NCBI GenBank assembly: GCA_020161615.1 | Contig: JAIUPD010000004.1 | Location: forward strand, 1-64,000 | Reading direction: 5' to 3' | From: Pseudomonadota bacterium | GTDB lineage: Bacteria; Pseudomonadota; Alphaproteobacteria; Rhodobacterales; Rhodobacteraceae | DNA: 64,000 nt | In this document: piece by piece, positions 37,273-45,659 of the stretch | Layout of the letters: each line of letters opens with the position of its first letter | How positions within the stretch are numbered: the stretch's first letter is position 1 | The notes under the pieces: model-generated | What the model was told of the DNA's origin: nothing | The model's database searches: none | The model's input: only the letters and a program-made list of their open reading frames with translations | Program-made: the position numbers and the translations under genes

Positions 37273-37647
37273 ATGATCGCATGGCTGGGCGCGCAACTGC
37301 GCCGGATCGGGTGGACCTGCGTCTGGTCCTGGCGCGGCTGGATCGCTGCCTGGGCCTCGGAGCCCGCCCTGCGGCAATGGTCGCTGGCCAATGTCCTCTC
37401 GGCCGCCGCCGCTTTCTGGCTGCCCCTCACCCCCGGCGAACGGGCCCTGATCCTGGCGCTGGGGATCCTGCTACTGGCGGCGGAACTCATGAACACCGCG
37501 ATCGAGACCGTGGTGAACCTCGTTTCGCCGGACAGGCACCCGCTGGCGGGCAAGGCCAAGGATTGCGGCAGCGCTTGCGTCGCGCTGGCGGCGCTGGCCG
37601 CGGGGGTGGCCTGGGCGGTCCTGCTCTGGGGGCTTTGGACGGGCTGA
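37273..37647 (+). CDS. dgkA: Diacylglycerol kinase
   Basis: A 124-residue membrane protein with the DgkA signature ELMNTAIETVVNLVSPD and the following HPLAGKAKDCGSA segment, plus three hydrophobic helices. It recycles diacylglycerol to phosphatidic acid. The start at 37273 is preceded by GGGGAGG. A 60-bp gap separates it from the BMFP gene, so they may be co-transcribed. It converges with the zinc-ribbon gene (2 bp apart). Confidence 0.88.
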   Translation: MIAWLGAQLRRIGWTCVWSWRGWIAAWASEPALRQWSLANVLSAAAAFWLPLTPGERALILALGILLLAAELMNTAIETVVNLVSPDRHPLAGKAKDCGSACVALAALAAGVAWAVLLWGLWTG

Positions 37648-37649
37648 GA

Positions 37650-38423
37650 TCAGCCCCCGATCAGCCCCCTCAAGGTGTTCGCAACCGCGCTGCGCAGCCC
37701 GTCGATCAGCGCCACATAGGCCGAGAGCGGTCCGGCCAGCGCCGGCACCGCGTTGCCGATCAAGGGCGCCAGCATGTAAAGGACAATCAGCGCCAGCGCC
37801 ACCAGCATGACCAGCGACAGGCCCCGGCGGAAACCGCGCTGGTCCTCGTCCTCGTCGGCGACATCCTCGTTTTCGTCGCGCCGCTCGTGTCCCGGTTCCA
37901 AGGTCGAGCTCAATTCCTCGATATCCGGCAAAAGCTTGCGGCGGCGCACCGGTTCCTCGGGCGCGCTCTCCTCGGGCGCGGCATCGCTTGCGGGGGGCGG
38001 CGCCGCCGGATCATCCTCGCCATAGACGCGCGAGGGCGCAGCCTTCGAGCGGGTCGGCCGGGTCAGGCCCAGATCGCCCTGCGTCTCCAGCCCCGATTGC
38101 GCCTTCTTGCGCTCGGACATCTCGCGCTCGGCTTCCTCGCGCAGCACGTCCAGCACCGTCTTGTCGATGCGCGCGCTGCCCCGGTCGCCCGCGGGCCGGC
38201 CCGCCGGACCCTCGCCCCCCGGACGTCCCGGCAGGTCCTCGTCGAATTCGTCGTCCTCGTCGTCATCCTCCAGCTCGGCGGCGCGCATCTGCAGCGCCAC
38301 CTCCATCGGATATTGATACCAGGTATGCCCGCAGGCGGAGCATTGGACATCGCGGCCGCCTTTGGGAATGACCTTGTCATCCACCTCGTACTGCGCGTTG
38401 CAGTTCGGACAGGTCAGTCGCAT
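37650..38423 (-). CDS. MJ0042-type zinc-ribbon membrane protein, ZitP-like
   Basis: A 257-residue protein. The N-terminus is a zinc ribbon with Cys5, Cys8, Cys28 and Cys31 in the MJ0042 pattern (CPNCNAQYEVDDKVIPKGG, then VQCSACGHTW). The middle 150 residues are acidic, proline-rich and disordered, with a run of Asp/Glu at about 67-80. One strong membrane segment lies at about 198-220, followed by a short C-terminal tail. Domain order matches Caulobacter ZitP, a polar zinc-finger protein affecting pilus biogenesis. It is divergent from ftsE (134 bp). The start at 38423 has AAGGAGA upstream. The functional link is inference. Confidence 0.75.
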   Translation of the reverse strand: MRLTCPNCNAQYEVDDKVIPKGGRDVQCSACGHTWYQYPMEVALQMRAAELEDDDEDDEFDEDLPGRPGGEGPAGRPAGDRGSARIDKTVLDVLREEAEREMSERKKAQSGLETQGDLGLTRPTRSKAAPSRVYGEDDPAAPPPASDAAPEESAPEEPVRRRKLLPDIEELSSTLEPGHERRDENEDVADEDEDQRGFRRGLSLVMLVALALIVLYMLAPLIGNAVPALAGPLSAYVALIDGLRSAVANTLRGLIGG

Positions 38424-38557
38424 CGGCTCTCCTTGAGACGAAATTCGCCACCGGCCCGCCTCGGCCATTGGCTATGGTCCTTGGACGTTGTAGCAATCCC
38501 CAAGTCAACTTCCAAGGGCAGAGCCCGGGTTTCGGCCGGATTGAAAGGGGTTATGGG

Positions 38558-39229
38558 GTGATCCGACTGGCAAACGTAGCGCATGATTATGGCGGACGCG
38601 CGCTTCTGACCGGGATCGACCTGCATATCGCTCCGGGCGCCTTCCATTTCCTGACCGGTCCCTCGGGCGCCGGGAAATCGACGCTGCTGAAGCTGTGCTA
38701 CGGCGAATTGCGCCCCGTTCAGGGCGAGATCGAGCTTTTCGGCCAGTCGCTGCGGGGCATGAGCCGCGATGCGCTGGCCGATATGCGGCGGCGGATCGGG
38801 GTGATCCATCAGGATTGCCAGTTCCTCGATCACCTGACCCTGGCCGAGAATGTCGCGCTGCCCTTCGTCGCCACCGGCCGCCCGGTGCCACAGACGGATC
38901 TGCGCGAACTCCTGGCCTGGGTCGGGCTGGCCGGTCAGGCCGAAAGCCTGCCGCCGACCCTTTCGGGCGGTGAGCGGCAGCGGGCGGCGCTGGCCCGGGC
39001 GGTAATCATGTCGCCCGAGGTGGTGCTGGCGGACGAACCCACGGGCAATGTCGATGCCGAGATGTCGCAACGCCTGCTGTCCCTGCTGGTCGAACTGAAC
39101 CGCATGGGCACGGCGGTGATGATCGCCACGCATGACCTGGCGCTCATTCGCAACGCCAAGGCGCAGGTCTCGGCGCGGGTGCTGCGCATCCAGGACCGCA
39201 CGCTGCAATCGGCGGGGGCCGACCTATGA
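38558..39229 (+). CDS. ftsE: Cell division ABC transporter ATP-binding protein
   Basis: A 223-residue ABC ATPase. Walker A GPSGAGKST is at 34-42, the signature is LSGGERQR, Walker B is VVLADEPTGNVD, and the His switch is in ATHDLAL. It begins with GTG, preceded by AAAGGGG at eight bases; a longer frame to 38468 has no features. With FtsX it transmits energy to peptidoglycan hydrolases at the septum. It overlaps ftsX by four bases. Confidence 0.93.
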   Translation: MIRLANVAHDYGGRALLTGIDLHIAPGAFHFLTGPSGAGKSTLLKLCYGELRPVQGEIELFGQSLRGMSRDALADMRRRIGVIHQDCQFLDHLTLAENVALPFVATGRPVPQTDLRELLAWVGLAGQAESLPPTLSGGERQRAALARAVIMSPEVVLADEPTGNVDAEMSQRLLSLLVELNRMGTAVMIATHDLALIRNAKAQVSARVLRIQDRTLQSAGADL

Positions 39230-40146
39230 GCACATTGCGCAGGAACCCGCTGCGGGCGCTGGGCGGCGCACGCCAGACCCCGGGCTTCGGCGATGCCGGG
39301 CGGGTGGTGCCGGCCTCGGGGATCACCTCGCTTCTGACCGGCATTACCTCGGCGGTGATGGCCTTCCTCGCGGTCTTTGCCCTGGCGCTGTCGCTGAGCT
39401 CGGGCCAATTGGCACAGCGCTGGTCGGCCACGCTGTCGCAAAGCGCCACGCTGAGGATTTCCGCCCCGCCCTCCGAGATCGGCGCCCAGACCGCCGCGGT
39501 GCTGGAGATCCTGCGCACCACGCCCGGGATCACCTCGACCCGGGTGCTGGATCAGGACGAACAGCGCGCGTTGCTGGAACCCTGGTTCGGCCCCGACCTG
39601 CCGATCGAGAGCCTGGCCCTGCCGCGCCTGATCGAGATCATCGAATCCGCCGGGGGTTTCGACGCCGTGGGCCTCCGGCTCAGGCTGGCGTCCGAGGCAC
39701 CGGGCGCGGTGCTGGACGACCATACCCGTTGGCGCCGCCCGCTGGTGCAGGCGGCTGCCTCGCTCCGCGCGCTGGCCTGGTTCTCGGTCGCGCTGATCGG
39801 GGTGATGATGGCGGCGATGATCACGCTTGCCGCCGGTTTCTCGCTGGCCGCCAACGCGCCGGTGATCCGCGTGCTGCGGCTGGTGGGCGCGCGCGATGCC
39901 TTCATCGCCCGTGCCTTCACCCGCCGCTTTGCGATCCGTGCGCTGATCGGCGCGGCGCTGGGCACGGGGCTGGGGATGCTGGCCTTTGCCATCCTGCCGG
40001 TCGCCGGCGAATCCGGCTTTCTCACCGGGCTTGGCTTCCACGGTGCCGGCTGGCTGACGCCGCTGGCCATCCCGGTGCTGGCGGCGCTGATCGCCTGGGC
40101 CGCAACCCGCACCGCGGCCATGCGGGTGCTTCGGAGGGAAAGCTGA
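39226..40146 (+). CDS. ftsX: Cell division protein FtsX
   Basis: A 306-residue membrane protein with one N-terminal span (about 33-58), a periplasmic domain, and three C-terminal spans (about 185-210, 225-260, 275-295), which is the FtsX topology. LRLVGARDAFIARAFTRRFAI is the family cytoplasmic loop. It forms a complex with FtsE. It is translationally coupled at both ends: ATGA with ftsE and TGATG with plsC. Confidence 0.92.
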   Translation: MSTLRRNPLRALGGARQTPGFGDAGRVVPASGITSLLTGITSAVMAFLAVFALALSLSSGQLAQRWSATLSQSATLRISAPPSEIGAQTAAVLEILRTTPGITSTRVLDQDEQRALLEPWFGPDLPIESLALPRLIEIIESAGGFDAVGLRLRLASEAPGAVLDDHTRWRRPLVQAAASLRALAWFSVALIGVMMAAMITLAAGFSLAANAPVIRVLRLVGARDAFIARAFTRRFAIRALIGAALGTGLGMLAFAILPVAGESGFLTGLGFHGAGWLTPLAIPVLAALIAWAATRTAAMRVLRRES

Positions 40147-40901
40147 TGCGCTACGCCGTGCAATGGCTGCGGTCGCTGGTCTTCGCCGGACAGGCCTATC
40201 TGATGATGGTGCCGATGGCGATCGCCTTCCTGCCCTGGGCGCTGGTCGACCGGCGCGGCGCCTGGGCCGCGGTCCATGCCTGGACCGGCTGGGTGCGCTG
40301 GACCGCCTCCTGGATGATCGGCCTGAAATCCGAGGTCCGGGGCCCCGTGCCGCAGGGCGAGGTTATGATCGCCGCCAAGCATCAGAGCTTCTTCGACATC
40401 ATCCTGCTGTGCAACGTCCTGCCGCGGCCCAAGTTCATCATGAAGAAGCAACTGGTCTGGACCCCGATCCTGGGCTGGTACGCGCTCAGGATCGGCTGCG
40501 TCCCGGTGGACCGCGGGCGGCGTGGCGCGGCGATCAAGGCAATGGTCGAGCAGGTGAACGCGGGCACGGTCGAACCCGGCCAGTTGATCATCTTCCCGCA
40601 GGGCACCCGCGTGGCCCCGGGGGTCGAGGCCGAGTACAAGGTCGGCGTCGCGGTCCTCTATCAGGAACTGGGCGCGCCGGTCATTCCCGTGGCCTGCAAT
40701 GTCGGCGTCTTCTGGCCACGGCAGGCGATCTACCGCAAGCCGGGCCTCGCCGTCGTCGAATTCCTGCCCGAGATCCCGGCGGGCAAGCCGATGCGCGACT
40801 TCCTGGCCGAGGTGCGCGAGGTGGTCGAGACCCGCTCGAACACGCTGATGGCGGAAGCGGGCTTTGCCCTGCCGCCGCCCGGGGCCGCCGATGGCCAGTG
40901 A
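40146..40901 (+). CDS. plsC: 1-acyl-sn-glycerol-3-phosphate acyltransferase
   Basis: A 251-residue PlsC-family acyltransferase. It has the HQSFFD catalytic motif (HX4D), the FPQGTR motif for substrate binding, and a VIPVACN segment, preceded by a hydrophobic N-terminus. It acylates lysophosphatidic acid at the inner membrane. It overlaps ftsX by one base, a linkage between division and phospholipid genes seen in Rhodobacterales. The next gene overlaps it by 11 bp. Confidence 0.9.
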   Translation: MRYAVQWLRSLVFAGQAYLMMVPMAIAFLPWALVDRRGAWAAVHAWTGWVRWTASWMIGLKSEVRGPVPQGEVMIAAKHQSFFDIILLCNVLPRPKFIMKKQLVWTPILGWYALRIGCVPVDRGRRGAAIKAMVEQVNAGTVEPGQLIIFPQGTRVAPGVEAEYKVGVAVLYQELGAPVIPVACNVGVFWPRQAIYRKPGLAVVEFLPEIPAGKPMRDFLAEVREVVETRSNTLMAEAGFALPPPGAADGQ

Positions 40902-41226
40902 CCGCGAGACAGTCGCCTTCATCGCCGAGGTGATGGAGGGCGCGGGCGATGTCTCGACCCGGGCGATGTTCGGGGAATACGCGCTCTATCTCGACGGCAA
41001 GGTGATCGCCCTGATCTGCGACGACACGCTGTTCCTGAAAGCCACGCCCGGCGCGCTGGCGCTGGTCGAGGCGCCCGAATTCGGCCCGCCCTATCCCGGC
41101 GCCAAACCGCATCTGATCGGCAGCGCGCTGCTGGACGAACCCGAGGCGCTGACTGCCGTCGCCCGGGCGATCTGGGACGATCTGCCCGCGCCGAAACCCA
41201 AGAAACCGCGCAAATCGAAAGGCTGA
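40891..41226 (+). CDS. TfoX N-terminal domain protein
   Basis: A 111-residue protein with the TfoX_N pattern: ETVAFIAEVMEGAG, TRAMFGEYALYLDGKVIALIC and LFLKATPGA. A Lys/Pro-rich tail (PKPKKPRKSKG) follows. In gamma-proteobacteria the domain is part of competence regulators; here the role is unknown. The start at 40891 lies within the end of plsC. Confidence 0.82.
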   Translation: MASDRETVAFIAEVMEGAGDVSTRAMFGEYALYLDGKVIALICDDTLFLKATPGALALVEAPEFGPPYPGAKPHLIGSALLDEPEALTAVARAIWDDLPAPKPKKPRKSKG

Positions 41227-41229
41227 GCC

Positions 41230-41832
41230 ATGAGCTGGATCACGACGATGGACGAGCTGGAAGCGTTGTTCGCCGCCCCGCCCGAGGCCGCCCTCGTCAA
41301 GGTCACCAAGCGTCTGACCCCGGCCTATCAGCGCTGGATCGAGACCTCGCGCTTCTGCCTGCTGTCCTCGGTCGGGCCCGAGGGCACGGATGGCACGCCG
41401 CGCGGCGATGACGGGCCGGTGGTGCAGGTGCTGGACCCCGGCACGCTGCTGATGCCCGATTGGCGCGGCAACAACCGGATCGACACGCTCAGGAACATCG
41501 TCCGCGACGGGCGGGTGTCGCTGGCCTTCTTCGTGCCGGGCTCGAATACGGTGATCCGGGTCAATGGCACGGCGCGGCTCTCGACCGATCCCGTGCTCTG
41601 CGGAAGGTTCGAACAGGCCGGGCGCAACCCCAAGCTGGTGATCGTCATCGCCATCGCCGAGGTCTACGGCCAATGCGCCCGGGCGCTGATCCGCGCCGGG
41701 CTCTGGTCGAGGGACGACAGCGGCGATCTGCCCAGCATCGGCACGATCCTGAGCGAGATCACCGAGGGCGCCTTCAATGGCGCCGATTACGACAGGGAAT
41801 GGCCCGCCCGCGCCGCCGCCAGTATGTGGTGA
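41230..41832 (+). CDS. Pyridoxamine 5'-phosphate oxidase-family FMN protein
   Basis: A 200-residue split-barrel flavoprotein. It has the segment TPRGDDGPVVQVLD and the family core LLMPDWRGNNRIDTLRNIV, then VSLAFFVPG and TVIRVNGTARLSTD, features of the uncharacterised MSMEG_1061-like group. It probably binds FMN or F420. Its 3' end overlaps the opposite-strand DUF1772 gene by 46 bp. No obvious metabolic partner is next to it. Confidence 0.8.
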   Translation: MSWITTMDELEALFAAPPEAALVKVTKRLTPAYQRWIETSRFCLLSSVGPEGTDGTPRGDDGPVVQVLDPGTLLMPDWRGNNRIDTLRNIVRDGRVSLAFFVPGSNTVIRVNGTARLSTDPVLCGRFEQAGRNPKLVIVIAIAEVYGQCARALIRAGLWSRDDSGDLPSIGTILSEITEGAFNGADYDREWPARAAASMW

Positions 41833-42338
41833 CGCCGCACCCGGCCGAGGCGCCAGAGCCCCAGGCCGGTGATCGCCAGCGCCGCGCCGCTGACCAGGGT
41901 GCGGATCAGGTTGAAGCTCTGCCAGCGCGGCGAGTAATCGGCCCAGATGGCGGCGGCCTGAGGCAGCTCGACCGGGACCTCCAGCGCGGCCAGCGCCTCG
42001 TTCATCGGCACGTTGACGGTGGCGGTGAGGATCAGCCCGCCGACCAGATAGACCACGCCCGCCACCCCGAAGAGCCAGGCGGCGCGCCGGTCGAGTGCCC
42101 AGGCGGCGCCGGCGGTCAGCAGCAGCACGAAGGGCGTACCGAAGAAGACCGGCGCGAAGGCGGCATTCCTGACCGAGGCGTTCATCGCCTGCATGGCCGG
42201 GATGGCAAGCCGCGGGTCGAGCGTGTCCAGCCCCCACATGGTCGAGACCACCCAGGCGTAGAAAAAGCCGAAGATCGCCCCGGTCATGAGGAGCGAGACG
42301 AAGGCAAGCGGCAGGGCGGAGCGGGCGGGAAGGGACAT
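41787..42338 (-). CDS. DUF1772/anthrone oxygenase-family membrane protein
   Basis: A 183-residue protein with four hydrophobic segments (about 10-30, 62-82, 88-108, 145-165). The region NVPMNEALAALE followed by a segment ending in W-x-x-Y-S-P-R-W-Q-S-F-N is typical of DUF1772. Family members are membrane proteins of uncertain catalytic function. It overlaps the preceding gene tail-to-tail by 46 bp, so its last 15 codons are antisense to that gene. Confidence 0.75.
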   Translation of the reverse strand: MSLPARSALPLAFVSLLMTGAIFGFFYAWVVSTMWGLDTLDPRLAIPAMQAMNASVRNAAFAPVFFGTPFVLLLTAGAAWALDRRAAWLFGVAGVVYLVGGLILTATVNVPMNEALAALEVPVELPQAAAIWADYSPRWQSFNLIRTLVSGAALAITGLGLWRLGRVRRHHILAAARAGHSLS

Positions 42339-42461
42339 TGGCGGTCTCGCGGCAGGGTCAGGTCTGGGTAGTACGGCGGAGCGCTTGGCTTCCGTCGCGC
42401 GAAAGGGAGGGGTTTCGCCCTTGGCCGCGACGCCTCCGGCGCCGAGCCCTCGGGCGACCAG

Positions 42462-42516
42462 GCGGGGGGCATTCTGCCCCCCGCGCCCCCCTGAGGATAT
42501 TTGCAGAACGAAGATG
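42462..42516 (+). repeat. Composite intergenic stem-loop element, copy B
   Basis: GCGGGGGGC (42462-42470) and GCCCCCCGC (42476-42484) form a 9-bp stem with loop ATTCT, followed by GCCCCCCT and GAGGATATTTGCAGAACGAAGATG (42493-42516). The stem arms equal those of copy C. It lies in the 243-bp gap 42339-42581 downstream of a GNAT gene and upstream of a membrane protein gene, and no gene is visible in that gap. Confidence 0.7.
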
Positions 42517-42581
42517 ACAGGGGTGCGTCTGTTGGGGGTGCGTCTTTGGGGCGGCGGCTGGTGCGGGCGGTCGGAGAAAGA

Positions 42582-43067
42582 TCAGGGCGCGCGTTTGCGG
42601 CGGATCCGGTCGACGGGCGTGCCGTCGGCGAGGGGCACGGCGGGCAGGCGCTCGTAATCCTCGAAACCCATCTTGGCGTAATAGGCCAGCCCCGGCACGT
42701 TGTCGGCGCGGATCGTGGCGTTGAGCATCTCCAGCCCCAGCGCCCGGGCGCGCGTCCGCGTCGCCTGGAAAAGGAGCGTGCCCGCGCCGCGTACCGGCGG
42801 CTCGCGGCGGGTGAAGCTGGCGATGTCGCCCCAGCCCTCGGGCAGGGCGGGATTGGCGTTCAGCACCTGGAACCCGACCGGCGTCTCGCCCTCCAGCACC
42901 ACATGGCAACACAGCACCCCGGGCCCGTCGAGATGATAGGCGCGCAGCTTCTCCGGCGTGAAGGGGGTCTCATAGGCGGTGGTGCCGCCGGCGGCGATGA
43001 TCTCGTTCAGGATCGCCGTCAGCGGGCCTTCGTCACCGGGCCGGAAGGGGCGGACCGAGAGGCTCAC
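42582..43067 (-). CDS. GNAT N-acetyltransferase (phosphinothricin acetyltransferase-like)
   Basis: A 161-residue GNAT protein. RPFRPGDEGPLTAILNEIIAAGG starts it, with the TTAYETPFTPE segment and the acetyl-CoA binding part RGAGTLLFQATRTRARALG. The order resembles Pat/Bar-type amine acetyltransferases. It starts with GTG overlapping the SMR stop (GTGA). The substrate is unknown. It follows accA and the SMR gene in one operon. Confidence 0.8.
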   Translation of the reverse strand: MSLSVRPFRPGDEGPLTAILNEIIAAGGTTAYETPFTPEKLRAYHLDGPGVLCCHVVLEGETPVGFQVLNANPALPEGWGDIASFTRREPPVRGAGTLLFQATRTRARALGLEMLNATIRADNVPGLAYYAKMGFEDYERLPAVPLADGTPVDRIRRKRAP

Positions 43068-43390
43068 GCCAGTTTCAGCGCGGCGATGCCGGCGACGATC
43101 AGCAGCACGCCCGCGATTTTCAGCGCATTCACCGCCTCGCCGAACCAGATGACGCCCAGGATCGCCACGCCCAGCGCGCCGATCCCGGTCCAGACCGCAT
43201 AGCCGGTGCCGGCCGGCAGGTCGCGCAGCGCCTGCGCCAGCAGGAAGAACGAGGCAAGGGCGCCGATCGCGGTGATCGCCGTGGGCCAGGGCCTGGTAAA
43301 GCCGTCCGAGGCCTTGAGCGCCAGCGCCCAGACGATTTCCAGCAGACCCGCCAGGACCAGTAGTCCCCAGGGCCCGAGAAGCGCGCTCAT
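43064..43390 (-). CDS. SMR-family small exporter, SugE/Gdx-like
   Basis: A 108-residue protein with four hydrophobic helices. Glu18 in [13 protein letters not shown] is the transport carboxylate, and [15 protein letters not shown] is the SugE/Gdx-type version of the second signature. These proteins export guanidinium. No guanidine riboswitch was recognised upstream, since the gene overlaps accA by four bases. The assignment between Gdx and drug-exporting EmrE types is by motif only. Confidence 0.8.
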   Translation of the reverse strand: MSALLGPWGLLVLAGLLEIVWALALKASDGFTRPWPTAITAIGALASFFLLAQALRDLPAGTGYAVWTGIGALGVAILGVIWFGEAVNALKIAGVLLIVAGIAALKLA

Positions 43391-44346
43391 GCGGCGAGGC
43401 CCTTCTTGCCCATGTCGAGGAATTTCTTGCGCCGCCCGGCGATCAGCTTGTCGCCCGATTTGCCGTCCAGCTTGGCCAGCGCCGCCTCCAGCGCCTTGCC
43501 CACCGCCTCGATGGCGGCCTTGCGGTCGCGCTGGGCGCCGCCGCGGGGTTCGGCGATGATCTGGTCGATGACGCCGAGCCTGAGCAGGTCCTGGGCGGTC
43601 AGGCGCATGGCCTCGGCCGCCTCGCGCATCTTCTCGGCATCCTTCCACAGGATCGAGGCGCAGCCCTCGGGCGTGATCACCGAATAGACGGAATGTTCGA
43701 GCATCAGCACCTTGTCGGCCGTGGCCAGCGCCACCGCCCCGCCCGAGCCGCCCTCGCCGACGATGACCGAGATGACCGGCACGCCCACCTGTAGGCATTT
43801 CTCGGTCGAGCGGGCGATGGCCTCGGCCTGGCCGCGTTCCTCGGCGCCCTTGCCGGGATAGGCGCCGGGCGTGTCGACCAGCGTGATGACCGGCAGGCGG
43901 AACCGATGCGCCAGGTCCATCAGGCGGATCGCCTTGCGGTAGCCTTCGGGCCGGGCCATGCCGAAATTGCGCTCGATGCGCGATTTGGTGTCCGAGCCCT
44001 TTTCCTGGCCGATCACCACCACCGGCCGGTCGTTCAGCCGTGCCAGCCCGCCCATGATGGCGTGGTCGTCGGCGAAATTCCGGTCGCCGGCCAGCGGCGT
44101 GAACTCGGTGAACAGCGCGTCGATGTAATCCTTGCAATGCGGCCGGTCCTGGTGCCGCGCGACCTGGCATTTCCGCCACGGCGTCAGATTCTTGTAGAGG
44201 TCGGTCAGAAGCTGGTCGGCCTTCTTGTCCAGCGCCTCGGCTTCCTTCTCGACATCCATCTCGGGATTGCTGCGCGCCATGGCCCGCAGCTCGGCAGCCT
44301 TGCCTTCGATCTCGGCGAGCGGTTTCTCGAATTCCAGGTAATTCAT
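43387..44346 (-). CDS. accA: Acetyl-CoA carboxylase carboxyltransferase subunit alpha
   Basis: A 319-residue protein with [16 protein letters not shown] at the start, [17 protein letters not shown] and the crotonase-like core [14 protein letters not shown] and VGEGGSGGA. It transfers CO2 from biotin to acetyl-CoA with AccD. The start at 44346 has AAGGGGG upstream. The gene heads an operon with the SMR and GNAT genes, which is not an obvious functional set. Confidence 0.95.
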   Translation of the reverse strand: MNYLEFEKPLAEIEGKAAELRAMARSNPEMDVEKEAEALDKKADQLLTDLYKNLTPWRKCQVARHQDRPHCKDYIDALFTEFTPLAGDRNFADDHAIMGGLARLNDRPVVVIGQEKGSDTKSRIERNFGMARPEGYRKAIRLMDLAHRFRLPVITLVDTPGAYPGKGAEERGQAEAIARSTEKCLQVGVPVISVIVGEGGSGGAVALATADKVLMLEHSVYSVITPEGCASILWKDAEKMREAAEAMRLTAQDLLRLGVIDQIIAEPRGGAQRDRKAAIEAVGKALEAALAKLDGKSGDKLIAGRRKKFLDMGKKGLAA

Positions 44347-44477
44347 CGGCAACCCCCTTGGGACGCGCTCTATATGCAACTCCTCCCCGGGCGTTGCAAC
44401 CGGGCAACGGGACGGGGGCGCTTGCAGCGGACAGCGCAAGGACTATTTTAAGGCCTCGCCTCTACCCCGGAGACACG

Positions 44478-44897
44478 ATGATCCGCTACAGCCTGAAATG
44501 CGATCAGGGTCACACGTTCGAGAGCTGGTTCGCCTCGGCAGCGGCCTATGACGCCTTGGCCAAGGCAGGTCATGTCGGCTGCGTCCAATGCGGCTCGACC
44601 CGGGTGGAGAAGGCCTTGATGGCGCCCTCGGTCGCGCAGGCGGATGCCGAAGTGCGCCCGCTGGCCACGCCGACCAGCGAGCTGGAGCAGAAACTTGCCG
44701 CGCTGCGCCGGCAGGTCGAGGAGAGTTCGGATTACGTCGGCCGCGATTTCGCGCGCGAGGCGCGGGCCATGCATGCGGGCGAAAGCCCCGAGCGGCCGAT
44801 CTGGGGCGAGGCCCGGCTGGACGAGGCGAAGGCGCTGATCGAGGACGGCGTGCCGGTGGCGCCGCTGCCCTTCATGGGCAAGGCCCGCGCCAACTGA
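44478..44897 (+). CDS. DUF1178 family protein
   Basis: A 139-residue protein with the DUF1178 start MIRYSLKCDQGHTFESWF, a zinc-ribbon-like Cys pattern (Cys8 and CVQCG), a Gln/Glu helix, and the conserved end region MHAGESPERPIWGEA. It may bind a metal through the cysteines and histidine. Function is unknown. It is divergent from accA across a 131-bp gap with both promoters. Confidence 0.85.
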   Translation: MIRYSLKCDQGHTFESWFASAAAYDALAKAGHVGCVQCGSTRVEKALMAPSVAQADAEVRPLATPTSELEQKLAALRRQVEESSDYVGRDFAREARAMHAGESPERPIWGEARLDEAKALIEDGVPVAPLPFMGKARAN

Positions 44898-45014
44898 CAG
44901 GGATCGCCCGGCGGGCGGCGCCGAGGGGCGGGACAACGCGCAGCAGGACGCTTCCGACCGACCGGCGGGATTCCGCCCGGCGCCTTTCTGCCGGGAACCG
45001 GAAGGACGCGGCGA

Positions 45015-45035
45015 TTGTTTACCCATGGTCAACAA
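45015..45035. promoter_or_regulatory. Imperfect dyad upstream of the pilin-like gene
   Basis: TTGTT (45015-45019) and AACAA (45031-45035) flank CCATGG-like bases in an otherwise GC-rich gap (44898-45112) that contains no gene. It lies about 78 bp upstream of the start at 45113, in a position suitable for a repressor site. The binding factor is unknown and the symmetry is incomplete. Confidence 0.25.
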
Positions 45036-45112
45036 AGCAGCGCGATGATGACCCATTGCCGCCACATTCCCGGGGCCTGATCGGGCAGACCCTTCCAGAG
45101 ACAGGTGCCGCC

Positions 45113-45565
45113 ATGACCCGCATGATGATCCGCACGACCTCGACCCGGCAGGCCTTTGCGCGCCGTTCGGTTCCCCGCCGGTCCGGGGCCATCGACTGGG
45201 TGATTCCGGCGGTGGCGATGCTGGGGCTGGGCCTTGCGGCGCTGGCGGCGATGGGGGCGGGCGACGGACAGGCCTCGCCTGACAGCGCCGGCCTCGTGCG
45301 GGCGGCCATCGTGCCGGTCAGCGGCCCGGCCGAACCCGGCGCGCCGCGCGTGGCGCAGCGGCTCGACACCGCCAGCGGCGCCATCGACCGCTGCGATGCC
45401 GTCAGCGGCCAGTGCCGCGCCCTGCCGGTCGAAGACACCGCCTATCGCATGAGCGACGGCAGCGAATGGGTGGCGCGCACCGCCTATGACGATCGCGGCC
45501 AGGTCGAATATACGCTCTGGTACGACGCCCGCGGCCAGCTGGTCGGTACGCCGCTGGGCCTCTGA
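45113..45565 (+). CDS. Membrane-anchored protein with pilin-like N-terminus
   Basis: A 150-residue protein of no recognised family. A basic 25-residue leader ends in RRSG, followed by AIDWVIPAVAMLGLGLAALAA, a hydrophobic helix resembling the mature start of the Flp pilin in this window. The exported part has two cysteines (DRCDAVSGQC) and a YD repeat-like tail (YDDRGQVEYTLWYDARGQ). It could be a pilin-like protein cut by CpaA after Gly25, or a simple signal-anchored periplasmic protein. The start was chosen at the first ATG after the ribosome-site-like CAGGTG. Confidence 0.55.
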   Translation: MTRMMIRTTSTRQAFARRSVPRRSGAIDWVIPAVAMLGLGLAALAAMGAGDGQASPDSAGLVRAAIVPVSGPAEPGAPRVAQRLDTASGAIDRCDAVSGQCRALPVEDTAYRMSDGSEWVARTAYDDRGQVEYTLWYDARGQLVGTPLGL

Positions 45566-45659
45566 TCGCGTCAGCCTGCCACCCTTGCACCAGACGCAAC
45601 CCGCAAGTAAGAGAGGCGCGCCGCACGAGGGGTGAGGCGCGCGTTCTCTGGGGGTGTCG

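Noticed and set aside
43391-44346. Guanidine riboswitch for the SugE/Gdx-like gene
   Set aside because: The gene overlaps accA by four bases, leaving no leader for a riboswitch.
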